Below, piece by piece: positions 9,854 through 20,181 of a DNA stretch of 23,754 bases. How positions within the stretch are numbered: the first letter of the stretch is position 1; every line of letters begins with the position of its first letter. Position numbers and translations under genes: made by a program. Source of the DNA: Mucidula mucida (lineage: Eukaryota > Basidiomycota > Agaricomycetes > Agaricales > Physalacriaceae); contig JADNYV010000524.1 in assembly GCA_015501055.1 (NCBI GenBank), forward strand, positions 1 to 23,754. The letters are read 5' to 3'. Under the pieces are notes generated by a model. That model was not told the DNA's origin, made no database searches, and saw nothing but the letters and a program-made list of their open reading frames with translations.

Positions 9854-10749
9854 ATGGTGGTTGTATGAACATCATTTTGGGATCTGTACTACTTATCATT
9901 GCGAAAAAAGGGTTTTTTCAAAGGACTATCACACTGGCATTCAATTATTTATTCTAGACATTTTTGTAACGATTGGATGTAGTATACCTAGTTTCTTTTC
10001 TTTTTTGCTTTCGAAATGCTTTCAATACTGCACAGTCCTGACTTTGGGGGGTGAACGAAAAGGCGAAGCCTATTTTTAAGGCCTGGCAAAGAGTGGCGAG
10101 CAGGCTCGTGGTACGAGATATCATGACGCATCGACAGGCACCAACGTCTCTCGATCGACGCCCCGGACTTTATTCCTCGATCAATCGGTTAAGGGTTTCG
10201 CGCATCCGTTTTGTTCTAGGTCGGGTTGTATCAAGTTTACCAGCAGCCCATACTCGTACACACTCCAGTCAAGTTGCGATGCATCACCGGGGCCCTTACA
10301 TGAGAGTCAGGACCGCGCTGGTTTCGAACTGGCCTTCGGTTACACTCGTCGCCGGAGGTGGCACGCTTGCACTGGGTTCTTTGAAGTCCGAGTCTCTGTG
10401 TGTGTGTTACCCGGTATGGTACGGTATGGGGTGTTTTTCTCTGGAGTTTGGGGTAAGGACCGCTTCGCCCATGCCCACATGTTGCGGTCCGCCGACGAGG
10501 GCAGCCTGACCTCGAAGGCGTGCGCATGAGAATCGGGCATCGGCGTGTGTACCCATGCATTCAGTGATCCATGCGCTTTGGAAAAGTTTTTTGGGGTGCA
10601 TTAGTAGTATAGCGCATGAGGGGTTTTGCTATGTAGACGTTCACGCCCACCTGATTCCGTTAGGAGTATCAGACCCTTGTGACCGCGGAACTCGCACTGG
10701 CGTGAAATTGTCTGCCTAATTGATGCATGGAATAGACCTGCTCAAGGTC
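9854..10749. other. Gap between convergent genes, no gene seen
   Basis: About 900 bases between the stop of the Gti1/Pac2 gene (+) and the stop of the unrecognised minus-strand gene. Open frames at 10051-10560 on both strands overlap one another and show no motif, repeated signal or splice-consistent extension. The first 200 bases are AT-rich, as expected for a 3' untranslated region. Confidence 0.4.
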
Positions 10750-11950
10750 TTACTCTGACATCGGATCTTCCGGAGATGATGAACTCCGAAGTACGATCTT
10801 TGCGCGTTCCATAATTGCTTTCCATCGTGCATTGGGGTCTGGACAACGAGGCATATTTTGCGCGTCAATGGCTCGGATAAATTTCGCGGTATGTAGACAA
10901 TTTCGAAATGTCTGATTTAGCAAACGGTTACTGTGGTGAATCGAGAGAAGAAGAAGCAGGGAAGTTACGGAAAGAATGGGGGTATGAGAGCGAATCCTCT
11001 ACTAAAGGCGGTTCGGGAAGGTCCCGATGATGTCTGGGCGTCATCTGGGCGTAGTGTATCGATTTAGTACAATATCTATGGCGATTCTCAGAGGGTTTCT
11101 TAATTCGATAACCAAGTCTATGGGAGGCCTAAGATCATAATCATCGGAGACGCGCAAGTGACTGTGACGAGGATAGAAGAAGTCGAGGTAGTACTGCAAT
11201 ACTCCGATGATGATGGCTGGAAGGAGTAGGAGTAGTTCGGTAAGTTATAGTTCGCCGCTACTGATGTACCTTTGTAAGGCAGCTTTGAAGACGTGTACAA
11301 ACGGTCCCGCAGTTTGTCATGCGTTTCCTAAGATACCCAGCTAACCGAGCAGCGCAAAATGCAGTGACAAGGATACTGACCTGCAGGCAGGTGGCATTGT
11401 TGCTCTCTTGTGGCGTTCAATAAAAACAGGCGTTGGCGTACAAGAACGAAGTTCAAGCCACCAACAAGGCCTTCATGCCCGGCCGCATTCACAAGAGATC
11501 CGACCATACTATACAGTCCCTTTTGCCGTTACGACAGCTGTAGAGAGTGTATTCTTCCGTGTAGATACTCTGCACCGACGATAGGCCTCAAGCTGTAGAA
11601 GATAGGGTGCTAGATCAGAGTTTATTGTACATCAAGGCGTGATAAACATGCGGAGGAGAAGAGGAAGCGTTGAGGCCTGAAGGATTCCGCCGTTTGTCAA
11701 ACAGCCCTCAGTGATGGCCCATGTCATGACGAGAAACCAGGAGTCTCGAGTTGAAACGGAAGAATACCGGGAGAGGAGGGTATGAGGATAGCAAGGCTAC
11801 TGTGTAGATAGGACCTGAATCTAAACAAAGGTGTTGGGGATACCGGAAAGGTCGACAGAGTTCAGAACCATCCTGAGATCCTCAAGGTCAAAGTGGAAGC
11901 ACGTTCTTGGTTGTATGTTCCCCGGTCGTCGGGGATTACCGATATGTCAC
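10750..11950 (-). CDS. Unrecognised multi-exon protein, C-terminal exons clear, N-terminus unresolved
   Basis: I do not recognise this family. Four 3' exons join in phase with canonical introns: 11270-11327, 11071-11216, 10969-10998 and 10750-10911 (stop TAA at 10750-10752). They encode ETHDKLRDRLYTSSKLPYK, AIIIGVLQYYLDFFYPRHSH, SDDYDLRPPIDLVIELRN, and a tail with AKFIRAIDAQNMPRCPDPNA, RWKAIMERAKIVL and SSSSPEDPMSE. The intron at 10912-10968 is a multiple of three and lacks a stop, so it may be retained. Upstream, an exon ending NNATCLQ at 11381 fits the next donor (CAG|GTCAGT). Farther up, coding-like pieces (MVGSLVNAAGHEGL near 11475; MVLNSVDLSGIPNTF near 11850) could belong to it but could not be joined reliably. 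The product looks soluble, with a few hydrophobic patches and a basic C-terminus. It is convergent with Gti1/Pac2 and probably divergent from RMD1. The start at about 11950 is an outer guess. Confidence 0.45.
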
Positions 11951-12004
11951 AATGACATAATATCACGCTCCAGCATTTCCGTTCTGACCACTACCTGCAA
12001 CAAA

Positions 12005-14026
12005 ATGTCGTTACCATCTAGCTCGCGGTCTGCAACAGCGACGACGGCGTCGGGAGCAGTGGCGCCCGAGGCAAAAGCACGCGGAGCCAACCGTTCGACC
12101 AAGATTGCTGGTATTGCATACTGACAGACTGTTCCTGACCTCTGTTCTCACCGTATTCATTACCCAGGGAAACTCAAGGTACTTCCAGAACAGCCTGAAC
12201 CAGAGACCGCAGACCTCGGACGGAATGGAAAGCGTCCGCAGTCGTCCAGAGCAGAAGAGAGCGTGGGCACCACTGGTGACAGCGACGAAGGAGACATAGA
12301 GTCCGACTCGAGCGAGCCTGCAGAGGTTGAGGTGGGAAACGTCGTACGCGTTGCATAAAGCCCTTTTGTTGACCAAAATATAGGTCTACAACCAAATATC
12401 ACTCATTCCAGACGGGACGGCGCGTCGCGACGCCCTTCGACTGACAAAGAAAAAGGCTAAATCGCTGCCCAGAGTCACCGCATATGCCACGGCGAGGTGC
12501 GTGTTTTCTTGTCAAGGCTTTCCGTGTTTGTTACTGAATTCAACAAGTTCTTACCGTATGGACGACTTGATCAAGTTCCTCAATGCGCGCAAATCGGCTT
12601 ACCACACCGATGCGAAACTGATCGACGAAGTCATCTATACACCATACACTTATCAGCCCTTGCAGGACGCTCGACTGTCCACAGTCAAGCCTCAAACGCT
12701 TCCTACAGGCGATCTTCTCGGTATTCCCGAGTTGGATACTGACAACGCTGAGCAAGACCCACGCGAACTCTTGACTGTAAAAAAGAAAAGCAAGTTTGAC
12801 GCGACCTCCACGGAGGCTGAAATCTTTCTTTTCGAATATGGCACAGTGGTAATCTGGGGTATGACTGAAGCCCAAGAAAGACGTTTCCTTTCATCGTTGT
12901 AAGTCTCCCTGACGGCGCGTCCCTAAACTTTTAACTGACATGTTTGATAGAAAACGTTTTGAAGTCGAGAAATTAGGTATGTATCTAGCCCTCAATCACC
13001 GCTAGACTCCACCCCTCATTGTATCGACAAATAGCCCCGGACGACGTCGAGATGGAAGATCTCAACTATTATTACGCTAATTACAGCAGGTCCGTTTGCC
13101 TTTCATTCACTCACAGTCGTTGATGCACGAGTATGCGTCAGAATCTATAATGATGTGATAACCCTCCGGAAAGGCTCCAGTTACATGTTCGTTTCACCCC
13201 AATTCTGAGAGCGATTTCCCTGATGCCTTGTTTTCAAGGACAAAGCTTTCTCTCTCCCACGCGCTGTCCCAATCGGTCAAGATATCTCTGGTGAGACCGT
13301 CAATCTCCGTTCTCGTTCCCTGATGGAGCTCCCCAAGTTTGAAGCTCTGATATCGACAACGATTGAAGACACAAAGGATATACCCGAAGTCATAAGCGAA
13401 ACCGGCAAGATTGGGATGCCCCATAAGGGTATGCCTTACTTTTAAGCTCGTCAGCCTGAAGGTTCTGACTACTGGCTTTTACAGAGATTATGCAGAACAT
13501 AGGTCAGCTGTTTCTACTGCGTACGAACATAAACTCTGTTGGTTCTGTATTGGATTCTCCGGTATGTCTAACCCGTTCTATTGTCATCAACGTCTGACCA
13601 TGGGTATAGGAAGTCTTCTGGGTGCGTATACAGCATTCGCTTACTTGCAAAGATATTCAAACTGACAGCAGAGTTTTCCGGACCTCCAACCGCTGTACGA
13701 TGCTGCGAGAAGCTATCTTGAGATTCCCCAACGAATTAACCTCCTCAACACCCGGGTCGAGGTCGGTCATTTCCTCTTTAGTCTCATACTCTGACGATCC
13801 TTGACGCGTTTTCCGCCGTTCAGGTTCTTCAGGACATGCTGCAGCTATTAAAGGAATCCGTTTCGAGCCGACACGCTGAGCGCCTAGAACAAGTCGTGAT
13901 TGTATTGATCGCCATCGAAATTGGTCGGTGCGTTTCTCCGTTAATGGAACATTTGGCTTATGATTCTCGTTCTTCCTTTGTGCAGTACTTGGCATAGTGA
14001 CTATCCTTGTCGACTTGATGTCGTGA
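12005..14026 (+). CDS. RMD1: RMD1/sif2-like DUF155 protein (mitochondrial RMND1 family)
   Basis: Fourteen exons: 12005-12110, 12168-12331, 12384-12496, 12548-12898, 12951-12976, 13035-13089, 13142-13186, 13239-13290, 13338-13428, 13485-13561, 13610-13621, 13672-13761, 13824-13923, 13986-14026. The product is 440 residues, normal for fungal Rmd1. The N-terminus is Ser/Ala-rich, followed by an acidic linker. The DUF155 domain then runs from about TAYATASSYRMDDLIKFLNA through DEVIYTPYTY, FLFEYGTVVIWGMTEAQERR, MEDLNYYYANYSR, TKLSLSHALSQSVKISL, KEIMQNIGQLFLLRTNINS, and YLEIPQRINLLNTRVEV. A hydrophobic C-terminal segment (QVVIVLIAIEIVLGIVTILV) is a likely membrane anchor, as in the family. Yeast Rmd1 is linked to meiotic division, and human RMND1 is a mitochondrial inner-membrane protein supporting translation; which role applies here is inference. 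The acceptor before SFPDL (13671, or 13668 adding Gln) is ambiguous. Confidence 0.92.
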
Positions 14027-14899
14027 TTCGAACTCGTGGTTTCCCCCTCCTTAACATCCCTGCTTGCTTTCACCCCCCCACACACATCACAAACCGTGAG
14101 AATCGGTCGTACAACTCCGTGCCTTCGAGCGCGTGGGTTTTGCGCTCGTGCCTCCTTCAAGGCGAGTCTGGTATGTGTACTCGGGGTGCTGCTCTCGTAT
14201 AGGAGTTTGAGCCATCCATCCATCGTACTATGGGTCCAGTATTCACATGTTTGTTCGACGTTTTTTTTTTACCCTCGCCAGTTGATGGTGGCTACTAATA
14301 CAGTATTGAATAATGACCTTGCCTGAACGTGTTCATCGAATCTCTTTTTTTTGTAAATGGGCGGATCAGTCACTCGACAATGAATGCAACGGCACACATA
14401 GGCACCGTAGCTCTATTTTTGGAGCCTCTTGTTATTCGCTTCGACCAGCCATGGAACACTCGAGACTCTGCAAGTTGTGCATATGTATCGGAGAGAGGAC
14501 GCTACGCAGAGCAGCATCCTACTAGTAGTGGCGCCTCAACCTGGTCCCCACATTCCGTAATCCTTTGAAGGCAAGTATGGAGGTCTTCCGGCAACTGTGG
14601 CGTTTTTTGGAACATCAGTCGATGTTCGGTCGATGTCCACAATGGTTGCCTCGATACCGGAGAGAGAGAGAATTAAATGGAACCGCGTCGTCTTTACACT
14701 CTTTCCCAACGTAATCGAACCCTCTCGTAAGTCTCGACCATGCCCTCACAGCTCAACGTTAGCCTTGGCCTTCCTTCGCTCTCAACCCCTCCAAGTCGCA
14801 GGAATACGAGTAATACAATGTTTGACATGTACAGGAAGGGTATATACCGCGTACAACGTCCGCAATCCAAGATGTAATAAGTTATCATCAATAGACGAA
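14027..14899. other. Convergent 3' gap between RMD1 and SEC5
   Basis: About 870 bases between two stop codons that face each other. Small frames at 14036-14326, 14329-14568 and 14597-15115 (+) show no motif, and the last overlaps SEC5 coding sequence antisense. Runs of eight or nine T occur near 14260 and 14345. Most of this is probably 3' untranslated sequence of the two genes. Confidence 0.45.
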
Positions 14900-17800
14900 T
14901 TAACGAGCACTACGCGATGCATCCCGCGTGCTCCGAGAACTGGAGTTCCCAGTCGTAGCCGACCTCGTCGCCGTCTTTCGGAAACACAAAAACTCAATCC
15001 CCGTCGCACGGCGTGCATCCGCCAGCGTCTTCTTCACGCGATCCAGATTACTCTGCAAATTCTCGTCCCCCTGCCGGCGCTGGTATGCCACCGATATATT
15101 GTTGTACAGCTCTGAAAGCGCCGCATCCGCAGACGGCGTGACATACTTGATCAACGTCTGATGCATGTACTCGATTTCCAAAGTGGCCTGCCCAACAACA
15201 ACAACAGCACATTATTAAATGGGGGAATGGAGAAAAGGAAAACGTTTCTTACCCGGAGCATGCCTCCCATACCAAAGCGGTCGATTTGCCCGAAACAGCG
15301 CAGGGCCTCGGTCGCGAGCTCGTCCACCAAGTGTGTCATCGTCTGTTCGATGAGCCGCTCAGCGGCGCTGGAGACCTGTGCATGCACGCCAACGAGGTAT
15401 ACGATCGTGCGATACATGTACGGCCGGATTTCTGTCCGCGACATATCATCAGCAAAGTGCACCTAAGCTCACGAAACCATATCACCTGTCGGCTGTGGCG
15501 TCTCATACCAGTCCATGTCCTTATCCAAAATGCCGCTTTTCACAAGGTCCTTCACAACGATCGCCTTCGGCTTTGCGTAACTTTCAAAAAGGGTCTTCTC
15601 CAGCTCCTCCACCGCGCTCATCAACGTCTGTCAAGCAACGGGAAAAAAAACGAAATTAAATCAGCTTCCGGCAACCTGGCCGAGAAAAAAAAACGTAGTC
15701 GCCCACCTGTCTGTCTTCCGAGATATTGATGCCAAACGCGCTCTCGAGTTGTGTGATCATGCTCGGCACAATGTACTTTGCGAGGTGACCAAAGTTTGAT
15801 AACACCAAAAGCAACCTTATGTCCTATATGGGCTGCTTTAAGCGCATGACTCTTAACAGCATAGGAGCAAAAGCATCCCTTACCCCATCAGTGAGATCTA
15901 AAAGGTCTAGAGGATTGGTGGCATCGCTCTCCACCACCACAAAGGGCTTCTTTCCCAGCGCGATGGGGCTTTCATCGGAGGCTAACCGGAGCATACCGTC
16001 CAGGAAGGCATAAAGTGCATCCATAAACGTCTTTGTGATCTTGCTCACGAATGCAGACGTGATCGGGTTTTGCCTTGTCGGCTTGGTCAACGAAGCAGTC
16101 GACAGATCGACGCCACCAGCTAGTTTGTAGGCGGCAGTCGTCACCTGGCGCTGGAAGGCTTCCATCTGCGTGATGTACAGAGTCGCCGACGGGTCACTGG
16201 GGCTGGCAGTCCATGTTTCTATCAAGTAAAAGAGCTGGGCATCTACGCAATTCAATCAGCTCTCCTAGAAAGGGACAGGCGGCATAGAATAACCTACCCC
16301 TCAACCACGCTCCGACCAATATATCCTCAAACCTCCAGCGCGCAGTTTCCAGGAGGTTCTTCAGACCCAAGGCAGCCTCATGAGAAATATCCATGGCATT
16401 CAGATCATTGACGGTCTCTTGGATGTCTCCGAGAATTTTCATGAGATAATGCGCCAGGGAAAGCGAACTGCTGTTCTTCGGAAGCAGTGGCGGTGGTTTG
16501 GTACTCGACGATGCCATCACAGCCATATCCGATAGGGTGAAAAATCTCGATACGAGCGATATATAGAGTTTTATTATGTCGAGTGCCATTGACTTGCATT
16601 GCGTGGGGCTGCGCCTCGTGCCAGTCGGTGAAGTGGGCACCTGGTGAAGGAGTTTCAATCTGTTATATGAAGGACCGGGGAAAGGGATCACCTTCTTGAA
16701 CTTGCCTTCCATAAAGTTGGTCGAGATCTTCCAAAAACTGGGGAGAGATGATAACATAACTTCGGATACGTTCTTGACCAGGTCCACGACCCCCTGCCAG
16801 ACGGGCTCCCCGGTAGATTGAGCTTTAGATGAGGTTTAGTTTTGGGGGGAGAAATAAAATTGGGTCAAGAACCGACCGACGATGGCATCCGCTTGCTTCT
16901 TTTCCAGCGCGGCCAACGAGTTGTGAAGCTGTGATGCAAGAAGATTTGGTAATGTGTCTGGATCACTTTCATCCGTGGCGGTCTTCTCCAATGCGGCTAC
17001 AAGTTCTAATCTGAGTATCTTACATAACAAAGGCAATTTGGGTGTACCATTGACGGCTTTCACGCTAGCCTCGTAAGTCTTATTCATTTGTTCCATAATC
17101 CACTTATGTTGACTGTCAAAGTACGTCCAGGCGGGATCTTCAGACATGGGCAAATCTTGTAACAATCTGAAAAGGGCGGAAATCAATATTGAGCGATGAA
17201 CAATCTCACGGACGGACGTACTCGATTGTTTTTTCGTGCTCGTCCACCGTCCGTGATGGGTCTTGAAGCTGAGAAAGTAGGACATTGCGCATCTCGCCAA
17301 TGGCCTTTTCCACGCTAGCCCACACTTTATCGAGAATACGCTTCTGAGCCTGCCCATCTGTCGCGCCAACAGGCAACAGCTGACCCGGACGCGTCTCGAG
17401 AAGATTCTTGCCCTTTTTGTAATCACGAATCGCGACCTCATATTTTCCCTAGAAGACGGAGAAGAAGAAGAAAGGGTTATTAAAAAAACGCGTCCATGTC
17501 ATCAAACTCAAATCGACAAACCGCGTCTATCGAGTCCATTATGAAACTAGGCAAGTTGAAAAAGAACTTGGACCTGTCAAATACACCAAGGGTAGTGCGT
17601 AGCTTGGACGCCTTTGATGCGTTTTCTAAAACGGGGAGGAAGACCTGATTCGCCTTCACAGCGGCCTCTGGTGGAAAAAGCATCATGAACGGGAGAAGAT
17701 ATGATAGGCCGGATAAACATACGCTTAAGCTCATCACGGACGGGTTTCGACGCGTATTCCGAGGAGTCCGAGAGCAGGCCTTCTTTCATTTCAGCATACA

Positions 17801-18417
17801 ATGCTACCGGGGGGTGTCAGACCCGTTTGCGGGAGAAGTAAAGACGAGTCCCCCTACCATCCGTAGACGCCTTGACGGCGACGAAGCGATCAAAGTTGTC
17901 TTCTACGAGAATGCGGATGGCCTCTGAGCGGGCGTCGATGGAGGCCTGCAGCGTGTTTATGCCCTGCGCGAGGTCCTGGAACGTCGCGTGGGGGTGCATG
18001 ACCGTCAAGAACGCCTTGGGGTCGAACGACTTGGAGCTGATCAGGATGGATGCCTCTGCGCGATATTTCAGCGTGAGCTCGGCGGGTGCAGAGGGAAAGG
18101 GAGATTCTCACTGGACTCCATGTCCATTTCGCGAACGCTGTCGCTGTGAGCGTCGACGAGCAGGTATACTGCATGTTCAGCTCACTTTACAGAGGATCCG
18201 ATTCCCAGCGGATCGCCTTCGACGTCGCCGCCGTTCCCGGTCAGGGCACCGGCGACTGAGTCCTCGAGGTCATGGTCGACTTCTTCCCATTGCCTTTAGC
18301 GTCGTCAGACCGCGCATATATGCAGCTAGGAAAGCAGGCATACGTTGGATTCAGCGTCGATATCTTGTATGCCTTGAGCAACGCGGCTTCGTCGACGTTG
18401 TAGCTGAGCCTCGGCAT
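14900..18417 (-). CDS. SEC5: SEC5/EXOC2 exocyst complex subunit
   Basis: Fifteen exons: 18344-18417, 18186-18293, 18112-18143, 17858-18055, 17723-17803, 17522-17667, 17222-17448, 16877-17166, 16692-16822, 16298-16640, 15884-16242, 15707-15823, 15486-15627, 15253-15431, 14900-15187. They total 905 codons, in line with fungal Sec5 (about 900-970). Sec5 is a core subunit of the octameric exocyst, which tethers secretory vesicles to the plasma membrane. Family marks include [20 protein letters not shown] at the start, [111 protein letters not shown] and a C-terminal DENLQ...[11 protein letters not shown]. The start at 18417 is preferred over an in-frame ATG at 18519 because conservation begins here. 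The 51-base intron at 16641-16691 is a multiple of three without stops and may be retained; every other junction is forced by phase. Confidence 0.96.
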
Positions 18418-18618
18418 AGCAATGGCATGGACGTTGCCCGACAAAGAGAGGTAATTACGCGTGGCTGTGCACTTGTTATTTTCGGGGGTTGCTAAATACA
18501 TCTGTCTATTCGTCCTCATCCTCAGAGATCATTATTCCGGGATATATTATCATATGCGCTCATGATTTTACACAGAAAACAGTGTCCGCCCAGCAGAAAA
18601 GAAGAAGCATTCCCACAC

Positions 18619-19292
18619 TCAAACATCGTCGTCGAGGCGCTCGAAACGCCACAACTGCGTCGCCTCAAACTCGCCCATCGACGGCGGTGCAACCAGATTC
18701 AGACTGACCTCGGGCGTCTCGCGCGTCGGCGTCTGCGACACGCCCCAGTAGTCGCTCTCGCCGCCGGATGCCTTCACCTATGACAACGGTCAATGTAACA
18801 TCGGAAATGCAATGGGCGGGCACGTACAGCATACAGCCCTTCGCCAACGGCCTCGACGGAGAATGGGATTGGGTTGCCACCGTTGATGAGCATCGTACCC
18901 TACACAAAAAAAAAGTCAGTACGAAAATCACATGCCAATGGATTAACCATACCTCATCTAGGCCAACCTGCCCGCGCGTCAAGCCCATGCACCTGATGAT
19001 GAATTCGCCCTTGTCCTGTTCTACGAGCTCCCACTAAAAGGCGGGATTCAGTCATCGAGATAACGGCGAGGAGGACGCGTTTTTACCTGCTCAAAGATGC
19101 CGAGCAGTTCAAAGCCGTAGGAGAGCTGCATAGGGCGTCCATGCTGGTGGACTCGCACAGTAGACTGCGATGCCTCGTTGATGATCCTGTAGATGCCAGA
19201 AGAGAGCTGCAAGTCGTCGTCGTCGTCGTCAACGTCGCCCGCACCACGAAATACACGTTGCGCCATACCTTGGGGGTACGTATTTCGGACAT
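18619..19292 (-). CDS. Small beta-trefoil protein resembling mushroom protease inhibitors (I66/cospin-like)
   Basis: Five exons: 19269-19292, 19087-19206, 18953-19033, 18828-18899, 18619-18777, all joined in phase 0, giving 151 residues. No signal peptide is present, so the product is probably cytoplasmic. The start MSEIRTPK|LSSGIYRIINEAS, the internal WELVEQDKGEFIIRCMG, GTMLINGGNPIPFSVEA and the end TQLWRFERLDDD resemble the small intracellular beta-trefoil proteins of mushrooms, which include the I66 serine protease inhibitors (cospin, LeSPI) and ricin-B-like lectins. Size and opening (SGIYRI) and closing (W.FER) motifs support the fold; the target is unknown. I66 members are thought to defend fruiting bodies against fungivores, but that role is inference here. 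It lies 201 bases upstream of SEC5 on the same strand, with its own start and stop. A 62-base first intron contains a GAC/GTC trinucleotide run. Confidence 0.55.
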
Positions 19293-20181
19293 GCTGATGG
19301 TAACTGGCAAAGGAAGAACGCGTGATCGATTGGGGAATTAAAGTGGCGGTGGTGGTAGGCTAAGGAAAGATTTCAATCCAACCATTTTATGATGACATTC
19401 CCTGGGGATACTTTTTTCGGCCATGCAATGTGCCATCCGACGTCATGTCCTCAATCATGAGCCTGCAATCCATAAAGAACCAGGCTGTCGCCCATCTGAA
19501 TGCTCGAAAACTGTACACACGGTATCTTGATTGCAGCCCACTTACTGATCCAGCACAGACAGCTGCTCTCGTTCGTCCGTTCTATTCTGAGCCCCCGTTT
19601 CGGAGGCATTCCTTGCGCGTCGGGCACCCCAAACAATCTCGCAGCATGCAGGGAGATTCGCCAGTTGCATTCCACCGTCAACGTTACTGATCATCAGGTG
19701 CCAGCCCAACGCTTCTCAAGGGCAGTAATGTTTTCCAAAGGGCCGTCGCTGGCGGTCCTCCCACTCTCTTTTCAGATAAAAAGCGCGCCACGCATCCATC
19801 GGAACGACGTTAACGCGCTCTCACTTCACAATACGCGTCTGTCTTTTGCCTATCGCCGCAACCCATTACACGCGCGGAAATCACATGCCACTCGCAGAAC
19901 TTTTGGGGAGGTTAGGTCCAAATTAGGACACCTTGCGATCCTTCCATCATTTCACAAGAATGGCCTCATACGACCTTCCAAGCCCCCAAGCCGTGGCGCG
20001 CTTCATTCACATGTCCCCGAACACGCCTCGGCTTCGCTCTTGCAAGTCCTTCTCTTGCATATGAATACAAGAATTATGCATTATCATGAACAAGACAGCA
20101 GGTATACATCAAAGCAAGCGAGAGAATATCATACTAAGATCAGCGGTACAACAAAAAAAAAAACCCATCAATGAATGTAAA
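19293..20181. other. Gap between inhibitor-like gene and PDS5, with a 224-codon plus-strand open frame
   Basis: The 5' side of the inhibitor-like gene (-) and the 3' side of PDS5 (-) meet here, so the stretch should hold the PDS5 3' untranslated region and the promoter of the small gene. On the plus strand an uninterrupted ATG-to-stop frame runs from 19500 to 20174. Its product is rich in His, Arg, Ser and Leu, has no motif I know and no family resemblance, and ends in the A-rich run at 20151-20163. It is probably not a gene, though its length in an unspliced form is unusual for this window. Confidence 0.35.

Noticed and set aside
13657..14223. 188-residue minus-strand open frame
   Set aside because: It overlaps the C-terminal exons of RMD1, which are conserved on the plus strand.
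17872..18495. 207-residue plus-strand open frame
   Set aside because: It is antisense to the conserved first exons of SEC5 and has no motif.
18418..18519. Upstream in-frame ATG for SEC5 at 18519
   Set aside because: The extra 34 residues show no family resemblance; conserved sequence starts exactly at [11 protein letters not shown].
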